Positions 23,607 to 31,478 of a stretch of DNA of 33,705 nt are shown here, piece by piece. Both the position numbers and the translations under genes were made by a program. Under the pieces are notes generated by a model. The model was not told the origin of the DNA, did no database searches, and saw only the letters and a list, made by a program, of their open reading frames with translations. Position 1 is the stretch's first letter. Each line of letters opens with the position of its first letter. The stretch covers positions 1-33,705 of the forward strand of contig LUZK01000091.1 of assembly GCA_001603595.1 (NCBI GenBank). The letters run 5' to 3'. The DNA is from Bacteroidales bacterium Bact_19 (lineage in GTDB: Bacteria > Bacteroidota > Bacteroidia > Bacteroidales > ML635J-15).

Positions 23607-24896
23607 ATGTACGAATCAATAATTAAAAAAGAGAAAAAGATTTCAGTTATCGGACTTGGTTACGTTGGTTTACCAATCGCGTTAGAATTTGCAAGAAAAG
23701 TTAAAGTTGTAGGATTTGATATTAAGCCCGAAAGAATCGAGATGATGAAAAATAAAATTGACCCCAGCAACGAATTATCTCCGGAAGAATTCGAAGGTTG
23801 TGATATTTTATTTACATCTAATCCAGAAGATCTTAGAAATTGCCATTTTCACATTGTTGCAGTTCCTACTCCAATTGATGAACATAAACTTCCGGATCTG
23901 ACACCGGTTATCAAAGCATCTGAAACTGTTGGTAAAATTTTGAAAAAAGGCGATTATGTCGTCTATGAATCAACCGTATATCCAGGATGTACAGAAGAAG
24001 ATTGTGTCCCTGTGTTGGAAAAATTCAGCGGATTGAAATATATCGAAGATTTTAAAGTCGGTTTTTCTCCCGAAAGAATTAATCCAGGCGACAAAGTTCA
24101 TACCCTACCTAATATCATAAAAGTTACTTCCGGTTGCGATCATGAATCAGCAGAAAACATTGCAAAAGTTTATGAATTAATCATTAAAGCCGGTGTACAT
24201 CGAGCAAGTTCAATTAAAGTTGCAGAAGCCGCCAAAATTATTGAAAATACTCAACGCGATGTTAATATTGCTCTTATGAACGAGCTTTCAATGATTTTTG
24301 ACATTATGGGAATAAATACTTTTGAGGTTTTGGAAGCTGCCGGAACAAAATGGAATTTTCTTAAATTTATTCCAGGTTTGGTTGGCGGACATTGTATAGG
24401 CGTTGACCCGTACTACTTGTTGCATAAGGCAAAAGAACTTGGTTATCATGCAAAAATGATTGGCTCAGGTCGTGCTATTAATGATGGAATGGGAGCACAT
24501 GTAGCTCAAAAAGTTGTTAAACTTATAATCTCCAAAGGGAAAGAAATCACTACTTCGAGAGTACTTATTATGGGTATGACATTCAAGGAAAATGTTACAG
24601 ACATTAGAAACTCAAGAGTTATTGATATAATTGAAGAATTGAAGAAATATAATGTAAAGGTAGATGTTGTTGACCCTTATGCCAATAAGCACGAGGTACT
24701 TGAAGAGTATGGTGTTGAAATGGCAGATGCTCCTTCAGGAAAATATGATGCTATTATTGTTGCTGTAAGTCATGATAAATTTACAGATTTAACCGAAGAT
24801 AATTTTAAAGAACTATCTGCTCCAAACGGTATTTTTGCTGATATTAAAGGTATTTTTAGAAATAAAATAAAAGATTTAACATATTGGAGTCTGTAA
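23607..24896 (+). CDS. wbpA: UDP-N-acetyl-D-glucosamine 6-dehydrogenase (WbpA/TviB type)
   Basis: This is a 429-residue UDP-sugar dehydrogenase. The NAD-binding motif GLGYVG is at residues 16-21. The central region has GFSPERINPGDKVHTLPNII, and the catalytic cysteine is Cys263 in GGHCIGVDPYYL. The C-terminal domain has the usual GMTFKENVTDIRNSRV. It oxidises C6 of a UDP-sugar to the uronic acid in two NAD-dependent steps. UDP-GlcNAc is the expected substrate given the adjacent WbpB- and WbpD-like genes. It would feed UDP-GlcNAcA into UDP-2,3-diacetamido-2,3-dideoxy-glucuronate synthesis for a surface glycan. A TviB-like role cannot be excluded from sequence alone. Confidence 0.92.
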   Translation: MYESIIKKEKKISVIGLGYVGLPIALEFARKVKVVGFDIKPERIEMMKNKIDPSNELSPEEFEGCDILFTSNPEDLRNCHFHIVAVPTPIDEHKLPDLTPVIKASETVGKILKKGDYVVYESTVYPGCTEEDCVPVLEKFSGLKYIEDFKVGFSPERINPGDKVHTLPNIIKVTSGCDHESAENIAKVYELIIKAGVHRASSIKVAEAAKIIENTQRDVNIALMNELSMIFDIMGINTFEVLEAAGTKWNFLKFIPGLVGGHCIGVDPYYLLHKAKELGYHAKMIGSGRAINDGMGAHVAQKVVKLIISKGKEITTSRVLIMGMTFKENVTDIRNSRVIDIIEELKKYNVKVDVVDPYANKHEVLEEYGVEMADAPSGKYDAIIVAVSHDKFTDLTEDNFKELSAPNGIFADIKGIFRNKIKDLTYWSL

Positions 24897-24961
24897 GATA
24901 AATTTATTTGAACATTTATGCTTTGACTTTTGTTAAACTTTTATTTATAAATTTTTATAAA

Positions 24962-26062
24962 ATGAGCACAGAAATTACGAAGATTCAAGAATTATTAAAG
25001 GATATAATTCATCCCGAAACTGGTTTAAATATCGTTGAAAGTGGAATCTTAGCTGAAGTAAAAGAAGAATCCCGAGAATTATTTATTACTTTGGAATTTA
25101 CCAAATCTACAGATCCATTTTTAAATTCGATAAAAAATTCAATAAAAGAAAAACTTGAAAACAATTTCGGTAGTACCTATATAATTAATATTGTTACTAA
25201 AACAAAAAAAGTCGTTAAGCCAAAAATTAAAACTACAGCAGGAGTAGAAGAAGTTGCTAATATTATTGCAATTGCAAGCGGGAAAGGTGGTGTAGGGAAA
25301 TCAACAATAACTGTTAATTTGGCTGTGGCATTAGCTCAGATGGGCTATAAATGCGGAGTTGTTGATGCCGATATTTTTGGACCGAGTATTCCAAAAATGT
25401 TTGGTATCGAAAATGAAAAGCCCTCGGTAGTTGTGGAGAACGGTAAAGAATTAATTGTTCCTGTTGAGAAATATGGTATAAAAATACTCTCTATAGGATT
25501 TTTTATTGACCCTAAGAATGCTGCAATTTGGAGAGGGCCTATGGCAAGCGGAGTATTGAAACAGTTTATTAACGATGCTAAATGGGGTGAATTAGATTTT
25601 CTTTTATTTGATCTTCCTCCGGGCACAAGTGATATTCATCTTACTCTTGTGCAAAGTGTTCCCGTAACAGGGGCAGTTATTGTAAGCACTCCTCAACAAG
25701 TGGCAATCGCTGATGCACGTAAAGGTGTTGCAATGTTCAGGGCTGATGGTATAAATGTGCCGGTGTTGGGAATTGTGGAAAATATGTCATGGTTTACTCC
25801 CGAGGAGTTGCCTGAAAATAAATACTATATTTTCGGAAAAGGCGGTGTTGAAGCACTTGCTGAAGAAACACAAATACAGATTTTAGGACAAATTCCTATA
25901 GTTCAATCAATTTGTGAAAGCGGAGATATAGGTAAACCGGTGGCTTCAAATCCGAGAACAATACAGGGAAAAGCTTTTGAAGATCTTGCTGTTAAATTTG
26001 TGGAAGCAGTTGAAAAACGAAATAAAGAATTGCCAAAAACTCAACAAGTAGTAGTAAAATAA
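24962..26062 (+). CDS. Mrp/ApbC-type P-loop ATPase, Fe-S cluster carrier
   Basis: From the ATG at 24962 this is 366 residues. A frame extension back to a TTG at 24908 adds an atypical hydrophobic leader and is rejected. Residues 1-80 are a MIP18/DUF59 domain. The deviant Walker A ASGKGGVGKST is at about 105-115, with DADIFGPS and LFDLPPGTSD downstream. The family binds and transfers Fe-S clusters to apoproteins. Most members have a CxxC near the C-terminus that holds the bridging cluster. Here the equivalent stretch is NMSWFTPEELPENKYYIFGK with no cysteine, a change I believe is seen in other Bacteroidota. It is followed 18 bases later by an Nfu scaffold, which supports a joint role. Confidence 0.93.
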   Translation: MSTEITKIQELLKDIIHPETGLNIVESGILAEVKEESRELFITLEFTKSTDPFLNSIKNSIKEKLENNFGSTYIINIVTKTKKVVKPKIKTTAGVEEVANIIAIASGKGGVGKSTITVNLAVALAQMGYKCGVVDADIFGPSIPKMFGIENEKPSVVVENGKELIVPVEKYGIKILSIGFFIDPKNAAIWRGPMASGVLKQFINDAKWGELDFLLFDLPPGTSDIHLTLVQSVPVTGAVIVSTPQQVAIADARKGVAMFRADGINVPVLGIVENMSWFTPEELPENKYYIFGKGGVEALAEETQIQILGQIPIVQSICESGDIGKPVASNPRTIQGKAFEDLAVKFVEAVEKRNKELPKTQQVVVK

Positions 26063-26080
26063 TAATTTAAACATTAAATC

Positions 26081-26311
26081 ATGGAAGAAATCGTTAAAAA
26101 AATAGAAAAGTCAATTGAAGAAGTTCGTCCTTATTTACAGGCCGACGGTGGAGATATAGCTTTGGTTGAAGTTACTTCGGATTTCATTGTAAAAGTAAAA
26201 TTAAAAGGAGCTTGCGGATCATGTCCATTTAGTATTCAAACATTGAAATTAGGTGTTGAAGATAAACTAAAACGAGACGTTCCCGAAGTTAAGGAAGTTG
26301 TAAGCGTTTAA
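26081..26311 (+). CDS. NifU C-terminal-domain (Nfu-type) Fe-S scaffold protein
   Basis: At 76 residues this is essentially one NifU C-terminal domain. It has the characteristic RPYLQADGGDIALVEV and the cluster-binding CGSCPFS (CxxC). Nfu proteins carry a 4Fe-4S cluster and hand it to targets. The gene lies 18 bases after the Mrp-like ATPase and is probably co-transcribed with it. Its CxxC may compensate for the missing CxxC in that ATPase, but this is an inference. It ends 21 bases before the stop of the convergent gene. Confidence 0.95.
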   Translation: MEEIVKKIEKSIEEVRPYLQADGGDIALVEVTSDFIVKVKLKGACGSCPFSIQTLKLGVEDKLKRDVPEVKEVVSV

Positions 26312-26332
26312 TAATATTTTTAAGAAATTAGG

Positions 26333-27046
26333 TTAAAATTTGTAATTTATACCTATGCTCATTCCTGTAAAGTAAAATGGAAGATCGTTCCCATCTGAAT
26401 CTTTTATTGTATTTAGTTTGTAAAATCTCCATAAATCTCTTTTTGTATTAAAAAATAAACTGTAGTTGTCGTTTATTTTATATTCGATTCCTAAACCTAA
26501 TCCTGCATTGAGTAAATTGATATTGGAAGAATTGTCCTGATTTAAATTTACATCAGGAATTAAACCGCCTTCTCCAACCTGAACCTTTATAAAAATCAAA
26601 TCCTTGTGAATTATATTAAATTTTGAGTACAGATTAGTATAAATAATTATTTTATCACAAAGTTTATACGACAAAATTATGTTTGGAATAATATAAAATA
26701 GACGGGTGTGTCCTTCAATAAAAGTGTAGTAATATGTGGGAACCATTACGGTGTTCCCTAAAACCACACTTTCAACAATAGTATCTTTTTTGTCCTCGTT
26801 TAAATAATAATTATAGGCGGTAAAGCCCAGTTCTAATTCTGTTTTAATTACTATTTTGTTAAAACCTGTAATTTGTGTTGTTAATCCAAGGTTGCCCCCC
26901 GGAAATATTTTAGCAGTACTATTTTTTTGAGATTTATTAGGAATTGCACCTCCAAAATTTGTTGAAACAGATAAATATGTTTGTCCAAAAATATGTAAAT
27001 GGAAAGCTATAAGAATAAAAAATATTGTAAAATGTAATTTAATCAT
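26333..27046 (-). CDS. Small outer-membrane beta-barrel protein
   Basis: This 237-residue protein has a signal peptide (residues 1-21, ending HIFGQ). The rest is a series of amphipathic beta strands (YLSVSTNFGGAIP, NLGLTTQITGF, AGLGLGIEYKINDNYSLFF), ending in FTGMSIGINYKF with the C-terminal phenylalanine typical of barrels. An 8-10 strand barrel is likely. It is the third gene of an operon and overlaps the preceding lipoprotein gene by 8 bases (ATGATTAA), which also fixes its start. It may anchor or export the two upstream surface proteins, but that is inference. Confidence 0.82.
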   Translation of the reverse strand: MIKLHFTIFFILIAFHLHIFGQTYLSVSTNFGGAIPNKSQKNSTAKIFPGGNLGLTTQITGFNKIVIKTELELGFTAYNYYLNEDKKDTIVESVVLGNTVMVPTYYYTFIEGHTRLFYIIPNIILSYKLCDKIIIYTNLYSKFNIIHKDLIFIKVQVGEGGLIPDVNLNQDNSSNINLLNAGLGLGIEYKINDNYSLFFNTKRDLWRFYKLNTIKDSDGNDLPFYFTGMSIGINYKF

Positions 27047-27731
27047 ATCTTAAACTCAATTTGTCAACAATCAATACTGAACCGGGATGTCCTTTAAAAT
27101 CTTTTCCTGAGACGCTTGCAAGTAATATAATATGAATAGAGTCCGGAGTGTTCTCACTATTATAAACTATTGGCACATTAAAATTCTTATATGTATTTTG
27201 AACTTCGCTTGAAACAAATTCTCCTCTCCCTATAGTGTCTCTAAGATTTTGGGCTGAATTATATTTTGTTAGAGCTATAAAAATAACAAGAGTGTCATTA
27301 TTTGCAGGTGAATATTTATAATAACCTTGAAAAGCCGTAGGTCTTTTTGAAAAAGGCTTACCAATAACGAGATTTTCACCAATAGGAAGATTTGGGTCAA
27401 AATAACCTGAGGCAATAATACCGGGAATGCTTAATTCGTCGCCCCATAATTTTGTCTCAATTCTAAGAGCGTAATTGCCATTGTATGAGTCGGTTGTTCT
27501 TTCCAAAGTGATTGGTCCTCCGATAACAGCTAAATAGTTTAATCCGTCCCACCAATCACCGGCCGGTTTATGAAAAGATATTTCTCCTTGAGATATTGTT
27601 ATCCAGTTTTCAAAATCTCCTTGTACAATATCTTCTATTACAGGATCATCAATAGGAGGTTTTGTATCACAAGAAACAAAAAACAATGCTAATAAAACAA
27701 AAATTGTTATGCTGAATAATTTTGTAGTCAT
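27039..27731 (-). CDS. Lipoprotein with a PCMD-like beta domain
   Basis: This is a 230-residue lipoprotein. The signal peptide ends in a lipobox, LFFVSC, with Cys21 as the lipidation site, followed by DTKPP. The rest is one beta-sandwich domain resembling PCMD (putative carbohydrate metabolism domain). Landmarks are FENWI, RTTDSYNGNYALRIETK, GYYKYSPANND and the closing GSVLIVDKLSLRYD. The same landmarks occur in the upstream gene (27728-28618), so the two are paralogues on different anchors. It overlaps that gene by 4 bases (ATGA) and the next by 8. A carbohydrate-binding surface role is plausible but not demonstrated. Confidence 0.82.
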   Translation of the reverse strand: MTTKLFSITIFVLLALFFVSCDTKPPIDDPVIEDIVQGDFENWITISQGEISFHKPAGDWWDGLNYLAVIGGPITLERTTDSYNGNYALRIETKLWGDELSIPGIIASGYFDPNLPIGENLVIGKPFSKRPTAFQGYYKYSPANNDTLVIFIALTKYNSAQNLRDTIGRGEFVSSEVQNTYKNFNVPIVYNSENTPDSIHIILLASVSGKDFKGHPGSVLIVDKLSLRYD

Positions 27732-28618
27732 AATTTTATGAATTTTTGTGAATGAATAATATTTGAAGTATAAACTTTAATTACGTAAGTTCCTTTTTGT
27801 AAGGAGTTTATATCAATGCCATTTTCAATATTATTGTCGAATTCAAAAAGCGTTTTTCCTTGAATGTCAAAAATTTTTATTAAATCAATGGAATCATAAT
27901 CGAATAAATCATTAAGATAAATTATATCTGATGCAGGACTGGGAAAAATTAAAGATCTCGGTTTATCGTAAGTAGTTGATTGTGATAGGGTAGAATATTC
28001 TAATTCAATTTTATCGACAATAAGAACGCTTCCGGCAACTGGAGCATCTGGATTTGATGAAACAGCAATAATATTTAAAATTTCCGGAGTAAAATCATTT
28101 CTGTAAACAAGTTCTATTTCGAGTGGGGTAAATGAATTTTTTGGTTCAGAACCTTCATAAAGTGCTGTTGCAACAGTATCAGGAATTTGAGTTCCATCGT
28201 TTCTGAGCATCCACAATCCTATTCTGAAAAAGTCTCCCTGTGAAGGTGTGTATTTGTAATATAGTTTAAGTTTTTCGGGTTTTAAATAAAAATTTATACC
28301 TCCCGTGATACTTGTCTGTTGAGTAAAAAGATTTATATTGAAATCTCCTAATGTTATAAACCCCGGAGCTACAAATGTTAATACTGTTTTTGAAGTGAGT
28401 TTAACTGCAAAATTTCCATCATAAGCATCATCGGTTCTTTCTGTTGTAACTTTGTTAATGGGGTAAACATTTGTTGTTGGATTTGCTGTATTCCAACCAA
28501 CCGGATCTAAATGACCTGCAGAGTGCTGATACCATTCCTCGAAACTATTATTAGGAATAGCTTGTCCGGAAATAAAACCGTAAACAAAAATTAAAGGTAA
28601 AAATAATAAATTTTTCAT
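27728..28618 (-). CDS. T9SS-secreted protein with a PCMD-like domain
   Basis: This 296-residue protein has a signal peptide (1-19, ending ISGQ). A PCMD-like beta domain occupies about residues 22-210 (NNSFEEWYQHS, RTDDAYDGNFAVKLTSK, YYKYTPSQGD, GSVLIVDKIELEYS). The last 75 or so residues are a type A T9SS sorting domain (SLIFPSPASDIIYLND, IFDIQGKTLFEF, LQKGTYVIKVYT, SQKFIKL). It should be exported through the T9SS to the cell surface. It is the first gene of a three-gene operon whose second gene encodes the same domain as a lipoprotein. No clear -7 box was found upstream. Confidence 0.86.
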   Translation of the reverse strand: MKNLLFLPLIFVYGFISGQAIPNNSFEEWYQHSAGHLDPVGWNTANPTTNVYPINKVTTERTDDAYDGNFAVKLTSKTVLTFVAPGFITLGDFNINLFTQQTSITGGINFYLKPEKLKLYYKYTPSQGDFFRIGLWMLRNDGTQIPDTVATALYEGSEPKNSFTPLEIELVYRNDFTPEILNIIAVSSNPDAPVAGSVLIVDKIELEYSTLSQSTTYDKPRSLIFPSPASDIIYLNDLFDYDSIDLIKIFDIQGKTLFEFDNNIENGIDINSLQKGTYVIKVYTSNIIHSQKFIKL

Positions 28619-28709
28619 AACTACTTTTTTTTAGTATAAACCGAGTTATTTATGTATTGTTCAACAAAATATTGAAAATGTTAAACAATAATAAATTTTA
28701 ATAATTTTA

Positions 28710-29879
28710 TTATCTCAAATTTTTAAACCCATTTTCTATTTCAAAACTTATTCGTTCAAAAACTTCCTCGAAAGTTCCCATTCCATCAATTTTTACAACA
28801 CCATGTAGTTCCTGATATTTTTTTATTACGGGAATCGTTTTGTTTTCATGGTCTTTTAGCCGTTGTACTATTTTTTCTATGCTAGAATCATAAGGCATAC
28901 ATTCATCTGTTTGGCTTCTTTTCACTAATCTCTGGATTAGTTCGAGAATGGGAACTTCGAGTTCAATAATTTTTGCAATTGAAGATCCGTGTTTCTTTAG
29001 AAGTCCGTCAAGAATATAAGACTGCACGAAAGTTCTTGGAAACCCTTTGAAAATATATCCTCTCACTCCTTTAGAATTTTCCAGTTTTTTTTCTATAAGA
29101 GGCACAACAATTTCATCCGGAACTAGTAATCCGTTTTCGTAAAGATTAAGAACTTTTTTCCCTATTTCGGTACCTTTTTTTATTTCTTCATCAAGCATTG
29201 GTCCTGTTGCAATGTATTCGAGTCCGTATTTTTTTGCGATGGCTTTACCTTGAGTTCCTCTTCCTGAACCGGGGTATCCGAAAAGTACAATATTAAGAAG
29301 TCGTTTGCTGAGTTCGGCCTGAATAATTTCTTTTATTTGTTGATGAACCTCTTCGATGCTTAGCATGGAGTTTACTTCTTTGTAAAGACCTTTTTCCTTA
29401 TAAAAATTCAAAACCGGCAAAGTCTTTTCGTAGTATTCTTTAAGTCTGTTTCTAATAACTTCTTCGTTGTCGTCGCTGCGACCTGAAGTTTTTCCTCTAT
29501 GCAATAATCTGCGTATTGATTCTTCCTCAGTTACATTTAAACTGATGAGGCAATTTAAAGATGTGTTTAATTTTATCATTAACCCCTCGAGAATGTATGC
29601 CTGAATATATGTTCGCGGGAATCCGTCAAATAAAAATCCATTAGCATTTGGATTATTGGTAATAGTTTTTTCGATTATCTGAACAATAATTTCGTCCGGA
29701 ACCAATCCTCCAGTAGCGATTATGCTTTGAGCTTCTTTACCAAGTTGAGTTTGTTCTTTGATTTCTTTTCTCAATAGATCTCCGGTTGAAATGTAAAACA
29801 AATTGTATTCTTTTACCAGGAATTCCGACTGAGTTCCTTTTCCTGCACCGGGTGGTCCGAATAATGCAATGTTTAACAT
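28710..29879 (-). CDS. adk: Adenylate kinase, tandem fusion of an active and a degenerate domain
   Basis: This is 389 residues, twice the normal short-form length. Domain 1 (1-190) is complete: P-loop GPPGAGKGTQ (8-17, Lys14), AMP-binding TGDLLR (32-37), FDGFPRT (84-90) and GRSDD with Arg134. It lacks the long LID insert, as in other short forms. Domain 2 (about 194-389) is clearly homologous but has lost the key residues: GYPGSGRGTQ (P-loop Lys to Arg207), TGPMLD (Asp to Pro, Arg to Asp230), FKGFPRT (Asp to Lys) and no GRSDD. It should not catalyse phosphoryl transfer and may be regulatory or structural. No frameshift or internal stop separates the halves. The protein interconverts ATP, AMP and ADP. 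It is the last gene of the rluB-rbfA-lolC/E-adk operon. Confidence 0.93.
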   Translation of the reverse strand: MLNIALFGPPGAGKGTQSEFLVKEYNLFYISTGDLLRKEIKEQTQLGKEAQSIIATGGLVPDEIIVQIIEKTITNNPNANGFLFDGFPRTYIQAYILEGLMIKLNTSLNCLISLNVTEEESIRRLLHRGKTSGRSDDNEEVIRNRLKEYYEKTLPVLNFYKEKGLYKEVNSMLSIEEVHQQIKEIIQAELSKRLLNIVLFGYPGSGRGTQGKAIAKKYGLEYIATGPMLDEEIKKGTEIGKKVLNLYENGLLVPDEIVVPLIEKKLENSKGVRGYIFKGFPRTFVQSYILDGLLKKHGSSIAKIIELEVPILELIQRLVKRSQTDECMPYDSSIEKIVQRLKDHENKTIPVIKKYQELHGVVKIDGMGTFEEVFERISFEIENGFKNLR

Positions 29880-29892
29880 AGTATTTTGGGTT

Positions 29893-31125
29893 TTATGACT
29901 CTAAATTAGCAAATTTTCTCGTTATATATCGTACAGGGAACCAGGCAGCAAAAAGTCCTATAACAATTACCGTAATAAATACAAATCCCACATCAACAGA
30001 TTTCACCATAACCGGATAGTTTTCAATAATAAATGAACCTTCATTTCCTAATTTCACTAATCCAAATTCCATTTGTAACCAACAGATTATCAATCCGAAA
30101 ATTAATCCCATAATTGCCCCTGCTATTGAAATTAAAATCCCTTCGTAGAAAAAAATATTTCTTATTGTTTTAACATCTGTTCCCAAACTTCTGAAAATGT
30201 TAATGTCTTCTTTCTTCTCAACAATCAACATTGTGAGCGAACCAATCACGTTAAAAGAAGCTATTAAAAGAATAAAAACCAGAATCATGAAAATTGCCCA
30301 TTTTTCGGACTTCATGATTTTGTATGCATATTCGTGTTGCATATTCCTATCAAGAACTTTAAAATCGGGACCAAATATTTTTTTTAGTTCGGACAGAGCA
30401 ATTGAGTTTTTAATATCTTTTTTTAGCTTAATTTCTATTGCTGAAACTTCATTTTCATATTCAAGTAATCTTCGTGCTAAATTTATATCAATCAAAAAGT
30501 ATTTTGTGTCGTATTCCTGTTGAATAGAAAAAATCCCTGCATTATACACTATTGCTTTGTTAATTGCGTCAGTAGCATCCAGAATATTTCCCCGTAATTC
30601 AGCTTTTCGGCTTGGCACATAAATACTTACCGGACTTGCAGTTTGAACATCCAGACCTAAATTATATGCAATACCCTGTCCACAAACTGAATAAAATATA
30701 TTTTCGTTTTTTAATAAAAATTCGCCTCGAACCAACATTGTGTCAATCCCTGTTACTCGTGTGTAGTTTTTATCAACCCCTTTAATTGTTGTAACAACTT
30801 GTTTTTGATTATATTCAATCATAGCATTTTCTTCGAGGCTCAGAGAATAATATTCAATAAAGTCTGATTGATTTAAACTTTTGATTATATTTTGATCTAT
30901 TACAAAGTGTTTGGATTTTTGAGATATAATTTTTATATCAGGGTCAAAAGAATTATAAAGTTTTTTCAACAAGTCGTCGAAACCATTGAAAACAGAAAGT
31001 ATTATTATAAGTGCTGCTGCTCCTACCGAAACACCAATTATCGAAATAAATGAAATTATATTAATCGCATTATGCGATTTTTTACTAATCAGATATCTTT
31101 TTGCAATAAAAAACGAGAAATTCAA
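29893..31125 (-). CDS. LolC/LolE-like ABC transporter permease (FtsX family)
   Basis: This 410-residue permease has the MacB/FtsX layout: one N-terminal TM segment (about 22-46, INIISFISIIGVSVGAAALI), a large periplasmic domain (about 47-270), and three C-terminal TM segments around 275-300, 320-345 and 375-400. The N-terminal FFIAKRYLISKKSHNAINII motif is typical of the lipoprotein-releasing LolC/E group. With a LolD ATPase (not in the window) it would extract lipoproteins from the inner membrane. It starts 2 bases after rbfA, so it is co-transcribed and probably translationally coupled. Confidence 0.9.
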   Translation of the reverse strand: MNFSFFIAKRYLISKKSHNAINIISFISIIGVSVGAAALIIILSVFNGFDDLLKKLYNSFDPDIKIISQKSKHFVIDQNIIKSLNQSDFIEYYSLSLEENAMIEYNQKQVVTTIKGVDKNYTRVTGIDTMLVRGEFLLKNENIFYSVCGQGIAYNLGLDVQTASPVSIYVPSRKAELRGNILDATDAINKAIVYNAGIFSIQQEYDTKYFLIDINLARRLLEYENEVSAIEIKLKKDIKNSIALSELKKIFGPDFKVLDRNMQHEYAYKIMKSEKWAIFMILVFILLIASFNVIGSLTMLIVEKKEDINIFRSLGTDVKTIRNIFFYEGILISIAGAIMGLIFGLIICWLQMEFGLVKLGNEGSFIIENYPVMVKSVDVGFVFITVIVIGLFAAWFPVRYITRKFANLES

Positions 31126-31127
31126 AG

Positions 31128-31466
31128 CTATGATTTTAAAAGTTTATCAATTTTTTCAATGTAATCAAGAGAGTCGTCAAGATAAAAAATAAGTTCGGGA
31201 ATTTTTCGAAGGTTATTCTTCAGAGCTTGTCCAAGTTCGAAACGGATTTTTGATTTTACTTTATTTATTTCTTCAACGATTTTATTGGCATCATCCGAAG
31301 GGAAAATGCTTAACCAAACTTTAGCGATACTTAAATCGGCAGTTACGGTAACATTTGTAACGGTAACCATACGGCCGGGAACAAGCCCGTTGAATTTAAT
31401 CATTATAATATTTGCTAATTCTTCTTTTATTTGTCCTGCAATTTGTATTTGTCTTTTGTTATTCAT
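31128..31466 (-). CDS. rbfA: Ribosome-binding factor A
   Basis: This is a 112-residue RbfA with its KH-like fold. It has the typical N-terminal RQIQIAGQIKEELANII, then VTVTNVTVTADLSIAKVWLS and the closing RKIPELIFYLDDSLDYIEKI. It helps mature the 5' end of 16S rRNA and the small subunit, especially in the cold. It lies 12 bases after the pseudouridine synthase gene and 2 bases before the permease, within one operon. Confidence 0.95.
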   Translation of the reverse strand: MNNKRQIQIAGQIKEELANIIMIKFNGLVPGRMVTVTNVTVTADLSIAKVWLSIFPSDDANKIVEEINKVKSKIRFELGQALKNNLRKIPELIFYLDDSLDYIEKIDKLLKS

Positions 31467-31478
31467 AATTATAATATT

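Noticed and set aside
24908-24961. TTG start giving the Mrp-like ATPase an 18-residue hydrophobic leader
   Set aside because: Mrp proteins are cytosolic and the DUF59 domain begins right after the ATG at 24962.
28680-28709. AT-only inverted repeat after adk as a terminator
   Set aside because: The stem has no G-C pairs and would be unstable; AT-rich DNA gives such repeats often.
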